Of a DNA stretch of 64,000 bases, positions 59,894-64,000 are shown piece after piece. Positions within the stretch are counted from its first letter, which is position 1; each line of letters starts with the position of its first letter. Location: contig OY782765.1 in assembly GCA_963678275.1 (NCBI GenBank), positions 124,001-188,000 on the forward strand, in the 5' to 3' direction. The stretch comes from G963677445 sp963678275. Its GTDB lineage: Bacteria; Bacteroidota; Ignavibacteria; Ignavibacteriales; Melioribacteraceae. The notes below the pieces were generated by a model that saw nothing but the letters and a program-made list of their open reading frames with translations, did no database searches and had not been told where the DNA came from. Position numbers and translations under genes: made by a program.

Positions 59894-60813
59894 TGAATAA
59901 AATCGCGTTTTCGATAGACCTTGACGACTGGTACCATTCTCCGCTGGTTTGCGGAGCGAATTTTTCACATTATGCCACCGTGGATGAATTTTTCAGCAAA
60001 TGGGAAGGCAGGTATGATTACCTCACTGATTCCACCGAACGGCTCTTAAACCTGCTGACGACATTTGATGTAAAAGCGACGATATTTGTAATTGCCGATA
60101 TTGTGGAAAAGTATCCCCGGCTCGTTGAGATGCTGAAAAGTTCCGGACATGAAATTGCCTGCCACAGCCTGCACCATACTGTGCCTTATCATTCCAAAAC
60201 CAAGGAACAGACTCAGAGCAAAGAAGAGTGGGAACGTGAGCTGGCGGAATCGATAGAGATACTGAACAGGGAATTCGGGCAGGAAATTATAGGATACCGC
60301 GCCCCCGGAGCTTTTATCGCCGACTGGATGATACCTCTCCTTAGAAAGCATGGAATTAAGTATGATTCTTCAATCGCTTTTAATTCTCTTTATAATAAAA
60401 CAAATACCCAACTTGAAGATATTCCGGGCAGGCCATATATCCTTGATCCTAAAACATTCGGACCCGCGGAAGGCGAGGATGGATTGCTGGAAATTCCATG
60501 GCCTTTTTATAAGGTTGGAAGTTATCTTCTTCCCGGGGGAGGAGCTTATTTTTTCAGACTGCTCGGCTACAACTATTTCAGGTTAATGCTTAAGCAAAGA
60601 CTGAAGGAAGGGGATACTGTCTTTTATATTCATTCGATTGATGTTTCGGATGAAAATTTTCCCCTTTCCAATTTCAGAAATCGTCCCTTCTACTGGATCA
60701 ATAAAGGAACCCCGACAATCAAGAAACTTAATAAGCTGCTGAAAGCTTTCGAGGGGAAATTTACTACATGCAAAGAAATATATGAACGAAATTTAACTAT
60801 TCAAGGGGATTGA
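59890..60813 (+). CDS. Polysaccharide deacetylase (DUF3473-type NodB homology)
   Basis: This 307-residue protein has the CE4 metal motif SIDLDDWYHS (D10, D12/D13), the later HEIACHSLHHTVPYH and YRAPGAFIADW, and the C-terminal region of the DUF3473 group often seen in exopolysaccharide loci. It should remove an N-acetyl group from a sugar of the growing glycan. No signal peptide is seen. A start at 59893 is equally possible. It is coupled to the GT2 gene upstream. Members of this branch are often linked to exosortase systems, but no exosortase is in the window. Confidence 0.85.
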   Translation: MMNKIAFSIDLDDWYHSPLVCGANFSHYATVDEFFSKWEGRYDYLTDSTERLLNLLTTFDVKATIFVIADIVEKYPRLVEMLKSSGHEIACHSLHHTVPYHSKTKEQTQSKEEWERELAESIEILNREFGQEIIGYRAPGAFIADWMIPLLRKHGIKYDSSIAFNSLYNKTNTQLEDIPGRPYILDPKTFGPAEGEDGLLEIPWPFYKVGSYLLPGGGAYFFRLLGYNYFRLMLKQRLKEGDTVFYIHSIDVSDENFPLSNFRNRPFYWINKGTPTIKKLNKLLKAFEGKFTTCKEIYERNLTIQGD

Positions 60814-60818
60814 CAGTA

Positions 60819-61397
60819 ATGGAAAAAGAAATTATCGGTAAATCACCGCTGCTTCTGCGCCTGGAAAAGATAGCGAAGTACACTTTATTCTGGTTAAAAT
60901 GGTTTTTCCCTAAAGCAAAAGGAATAAGTCCCCTCTATATGATCATTCCTTTTATAACACAAAAGATATTAAGAATTAATGGGGGAACTCCCTGGCCTGT
61001 CCATTTTACAACCAGGGTTTTATACGCAAAAAAAATTGAAATCGGAAATCGTTCCACACCCGGTTCCAACTCAGGATGTTATATTCAGGGACGCTGCGGA
61101 ATCAAGATTGGTCATAATTTAAGGCTTGGTCCCGGCTGCGGATTGATCAGCGCCAACCACGACGCCGACGATTATGATACCTGGGTGAAATCTGAGCCTC
61201 TCGAGATTGGAGACAATGTCTGGATTGGTATGAATACCGTCATAATGCCCGGAGTAAAAATAGGGGATAATGTTATCATAGGGTCTAACTCTGTCGTCAA
61301 TAAGGATATACCTTCAAATTCAATAGCGGCTGGTATTCCATGCAAAGTGCTGAAAGAAAAAGAACCCTATAAAGGTAAGGATTACAGCACATTATGA
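60819..61397 (+). CDS. Hexapeptide-repeat acyltransferase (WcaF/maltose O-acetyltransferase-like)
   Basis: I take the ATG at 60819 (192 residues), about 10 bases after AAGGGG; the TTG at 60810 would leave almost no spacing. The protein has a left-handed beta-helix with SANHDADDYDTW carrying the likely catalytic His, and IGDNVWIGMNTVIMPGVKIGDN near the end. It should O-acetylate a sugar residue. It overlaps neither neighbour much but shares ATGA with the next gene. Confidence 0.87.
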   Translation: MEKEIIGKSPLLLRLEKIAKYTLFWLKWFFPKAKGISPLYMIIPFITQKILRINGGTPWPVHFTTRVLYAKKIEIGNRSTPGSNSGCYIQGRCGIKIGHNLRLGPGCGLISANHDADDYDTWVKSEPLEIGDNVWIGMNTVIMPGVKIGDNVIIGSNSVVNKDIPSNSIAAGIPCKVLKEKEPYKGKDYSTL

Positions 61398-62308
61398 AAA
61401 AATATGTAAATCTGTTTATTTATATCTCGCTGATTTTCCTAATGATAGCGCTTTACAAAGCGGATTATCTCAAAGTGCCGGTGATACACAATTATTTTGC
61501 GGTGGTAATTTCAGTTCTGCTCCTTTTTGGCGGATTTGTCAGTAACGCTCTGCAATGGAAAGTGATCCTCTCAGGTTCGGGCATTAAACTGCCATCATCG
61601 AACGCGATTGTAAGTGTGGGGCTTACCATTTTCGGTAAATATATTCCGGGAAAAATCTGGCTCGTTGTTGGAAAAGCTGCATACGTTTCATCAATGACAG
61701 GGGCGCCTGTAAGCAGCATATCGCTGGTTTCCCTGAATAACCAGTTTATTACTCTATGGGTTGGACTTACACTTGGATTTATTGGAATAATGGGGATAGG
61801 CGGATTGCATTTATGGGGCTGGATTACTTTCGGATTCTGGTTGTTGCTTACACTGCTTATCTTCAGTCCGATATTTCACAGTACAATAAATAAACTTGTT
61901 AAGCTGGTTATCAAAAAGGAAGTGAAGCTTCCCTATATTAACTTTGTTAATGTGCTGGCAATATTACCAGTGTTTTTTGTTACCTGGTTATGCTGGTCGG
62001 CAGGAATTTATTTCCTGGTTTGGGGGCTTTCAGGCGAACCGACAACTTTGTGGAACGCTTTTGCTTTTCCTCTTGCCGGTTCTCTTGGAATTATAGCGGT
62101 GATATCACCGGGTGGTCTGGGAGTGAGGGAAGGTATAATGACCGGATATTTTACTCTCGCGGGTATGGACACCACACTGGCAGTTACAATTACGGTAATG
62201 GCAAGATTATGGTTCCTGCTTGGTGAAATTTTTATTTTCCTGCTTTCACTGATTTTGAAAAAAACTACCAACTGCAAAAAAGTTACAGGTGAAAATGAAA
62301 AAACTTAG
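61394..62308 (+). CDS. LPG synthase-type (UPF0104/AglD-like) membrane protein
   Basis: This 304-residue membrane protein has about eight hydrophobic segments and the motifs GKYIPGKIW and SPGGLGVREGIM, characteristic of the lysylphosphatidylglycerol synthase TM/UPF0104 family. Members often behave as lipid-linked sugar or lipid flippases. In a glycan locus it may help to translocate or modify a lipid-linked sugar, for example the product of the DPM1-like enzyme. It is coupled to the acetyltransferase gene by ATGA. The function is inference. Confidence 0.8.
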   Translation: MKKYVNLFIYISLIFLMIALYKADYLKVPVIHNYFAVVISVLLLFGGFVSNALQWKVILSGSGIKLPSSNAIVSVGLTIFGKYIPGKIWLVVGKAAYVSSMTGAPVSSISLVSLNNQFITLWVGLTLGFIGIMGIGGLHLWGWITFGFWLLLTLLIFSPIFHSTINKLVKLVIKKEVKLPYINFVNVLAILPVFFVTWLCWSAGIYFLVWGLSGEPTTLWNAFAFPLAGSLGIIAVISPGGLGVREGIMTGYFTLAGMDTTLAVTITVMARLWFLLGEIFIFLLSLILKKTTNCKKVTGENEKT

Positions 62309-63089
62309 AGTACTGGTACTCGGAAACAATTATTCAATAACCACCGCCACTGCTTTCGCGCATCTGCTTTCGATGGAGGAAAAGATTGAAGTCGCCGGCA
62401 TTGTTACCGTAAAAGGAGTGATAAAGAAAAAATCATTTGGTCAGTTCCTGAAATACAGTTATGAAAAGGAAGGATTCCGTTACCTGTTTAACAAAGGACT
62501 GATGTTGCTCAGAATTAAAATGAGAGCGCTCAGAGCTGAATCAATTCATAAAAATGGCAGCAGGCTTTTTTATTCGCTCGATGAAGTAAGTAAAGTCCAT
62601 AAATTCGAAAACATTGTGATCAGTGATATAAACTCAGAATCCTCGGTGAAGATGATTAAGGAACTGAATATTGATGTGATATTTTCGCTGAGCTTTCCAT
62701 ATATATTAAAACCACATATAATAGATTTACCCAATCTTGGCAGTATTAATCTTCACAGGTCTTTTCTCCCTAAATACAGGGGATGTAATCCGGTATTCTG
62801 GGTGAGAGCGCATAAAGAAAAAAGCACAGGTTTTTCAATTCATTACATTGCCGAGGGGCTGGATTGCGGCGATATCCTTGTTCAGCGGCAGATTGAAATT
62901 AACCCGGAAAAAGACCGCAACCTCGATTTGATGCACAAATTCTGTGAACGAATTCCGGGAGCTGTCGATGAAGTTATAGAGAAATTTGCTGAAGGCAGAC
63001 CTGAAGGAATAGCGCAGGATGAGAATGAAGCGACGGCTTTTAAATGTCCCAAGAAAAAAGAGAGAATCAAATACGGGATATGGGACTGA
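62295..63089 (+). CDS. Formyltransferase-family protein (copy 2)
   Basis: I take the ATG at 62295 (264 residues) with AGGTG upstream; GTG at 62289 is the alternative. The catalytic set Asn152, His154 and Asp190 is intact in INLHRSFLPKYRG and GLDCGDILVQ. It lacks the C-terminal OB domain of full Fmt, giving a shorter protein. It should formylate an amino sugar or another amine made by the partly visible DegT-like enzyme that follows 3 bases later. It overlaps the upstream membrane protein gene by 14 bases. Confidence 0.84.
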   Translation: MKKLRVLVLGNNYSITTATAFAHLLSMEEKIEVAGIVTVKGVIKKKSFGQFLKYSYEKEGFRYLFNKGLMLLRIKMRALRAESIHKNGSRLFYSLDEVSKVHKFENIVISDINSESSVKMIKELNIDVIFSLSFPYILKPHIIDLPNLGSINLHRSFLPKYRGCNPVFWVRAHKEKSTGFSIHYIAEGLDCGDILVQRQIEINPEKDRNLDLMHKFCERIPGAVDEVIEKFAEGRPEGIAQDENEATAFKCPKKKERIKYGIWD

Positions 63090-63092
63090 TAT

Positions 63093-64000
63093 ATGATCAG
63101 TGAAAAACCTTTTTCCGTATCCTCTTCATTCAGCCTTGCTTTAAACGGAAGAAAAGAGAATCCTTTCGGGGATAAATTGAAATTTATTATGGGCAGGGAT
63201 GCCCTTGAATATAGTCTGGTCGCTGCGGGGATAAATGAAAAAAACAATGTCCTTTTTCCCGCATATACCTGTATTGAACCCCTTGTTCCGTTCTTAAAAC
63301 TTAAATGCCCGATTTATTATTACGATATAAATGATGATCTGAAGCCCGATTTTATTGATCTGAAAAAGACTATAAAAGAGAAAAATATCACACATTTTTT
63401 CTGGATAAATTATTTTGGGCTTATTTTTCCTGAATACAGTTCATTTAAGAAAGAGCTGGAAGGGGAAGTTATTTTTATTGAAGATTGTTCTCATTCTGTT
63501 TTATCGGAAGATTCCGGTAAAACGGGGGATATTGTTTTTGCCAGTTTTCGAAAGGTTCTGCCTGTTCCCGACGGGGGGTACGCGGATGGAAAAATGATTA
63601 ATACTTCACCTAAGTATAAATCATCGGTTATAGCCGCTCTTTCGGCGGGCGCGATACTTATTAAAACCTTAAAAATATTCAAGGATATAAAAGTTAACCG
63701 GACAAAAATAAAATCAGCGGGACATACAAATTATTCCGATATGCCGGTTAATGAAACATTTCTGCCAATGAGCGCTCTTTCCCGGCGGATTCTTGCCCGG
63801 ATTAATTATGAGCAGGAAAAAAAGCAACGTCTTGAAAAATTTGGAATCTGGAAACAATTACTTGCCGATATTCCCCATACATCAATGATCGCGGATCCAG
63901 GTCCCGGCGTAATCCCTTCGGGATACCCGATTCTGATAAAAGACCGTGAAAAGGTTTACGAAGGCCTGAAGAGAAAAGGTATTTATCTTAAAATTGACTG
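63093..64000 (+). CDS. DegT-like PLP aminotransferase-fold protein (partial)
   Basis: An open frame starts at ATG 63093 and runs without a stop to the window end (302 codons seen). The N-terminal start FIMGRDALEYSLVAAGI, VLFPAYTCIEPLVPF, the conserved IEDCSHSVLSEDSGKTGD and a Lys in ASFRKVLPVPDGGYA fit the DegT/DnrJ-type PLP fold. The Lys lies in an RKxxPVPDGG context that is usual for a sub-branch of this superfamily. It probably aminates the substrate of the adjacent formyltransferase. The C-terminal part is outside the window. Confidence 0.8.
   Translation, partial: MISEKPFSVSSSFSLALNGRKENPFGDKLKFIMGRDALEYSLVAAGINEKNNVLFPAYTCIEPLVPFLKLKCPIYYYDINDDLKPDFIDLKKTIKEKNITHFFWINYFGLIFPEYSSFKKELEGEVIFIEDCSHSVLSEDSGKTGDIVFASFRKVLPVPDGGYADGKMINTSPKYKSSVIAALSAGAILIKTLKIFKDIKVNRTKIKSAGHTNYSDMPVNETFLPMSALSRRILARINYEQEKKQRLEKFGIWKQLLADIPHTSMIADPGPGVIPSGYPILIKDREKVYEGLKRKGIYLKID

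Overview
The window looks like part of the chromosome of a Gram-negative bacterium of the FCB superphylum (Ignavibacteria/Calditrichota/Marinimicrobia-like). Two secreted proteins end in type IX secretion sorting domains with the NYPNPFNPST-type start. Kdo transferase, heptosyltransferase-like and TonB-dependent receptor genes indicate an LPS-bearing outer membrane. Base composition is moderately AT-rich, and two clear TTGACA-17 bp-TAT promoters are visible. I cannot name a genus.

Layout. (1) 1-5971: end of an ABC exporter gene, class I fructose-bisphosphatase, a small unknown gene on the minus strand, then a tight + strand run of heptosyltransferase-like GT9, Kdo transferase (waaA), an M20 amidohydrolase and an Asp/Glu racemase-family protein. 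(2) 5972-7630: no genes; composite non-coding repeats. (3) 7681-11363 (minus): a membrane-stress operon of RHH-like regulator, PspA/IM30, YqiJ and YqiK flotillin, with a near-consensus promoter and a strong terminator. (4) 11623-18640: a DUF2459-like protein, a HisH-like amidotransferase that has lost its catalytic Cys and His, a 1182-residue secreted GH31 glycosidase and a Ycf48-like BNR protein, the last two with T9SS tails. (5) 16548-17155 and 18641-20728: more of the same repeat families, some with perfect terminal inverted repeats. (6) 20729-29268 (minus): a five-gene signalling/outer-membrane operon (REC-adenylate cyclase, small beta-barrel, TonB receptor, YfiR-like protein, multi-PAS hybrid histidine kinase). 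(7) 29495-32268: Rrf2 regulator plus cydAB cytochrome bd oxidase. (8) 32676-64000: a surface polysaccharide locus of more than 31 kb, all on the + strand and running off the end.

The polysaccharide locus has an SLBB protein and a Wzc-type tyrosine kinase, a sugar nucleotide set (WlbB-like acetyltransferase, DegT aminotransferase, SDR, Gfo/Idh oxidoreductase, formyltransferase), Wzx flippase, Wzy polymerase, at least four glycosyltransferases, an asparagine synthase-type amidotransferase, deacetylases and a second formyltransferase/DegT pair. Its unusual core (40215-47464, echoed at 54257-55818) combines sugar deacetylases, three LpxD-like acyltransferases, two PaaK-like adenylate-forming enzymes, a lysine 2,3-aminomutase-family radical SAM enzyme and a class IV aminotransferase. 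I propose that it makes, activates and attaches an unusual (possibly beta-amino) acyl group to an amino sugar. One LpxD-like and one PaaK-like copy have lost key catalytic motifs.
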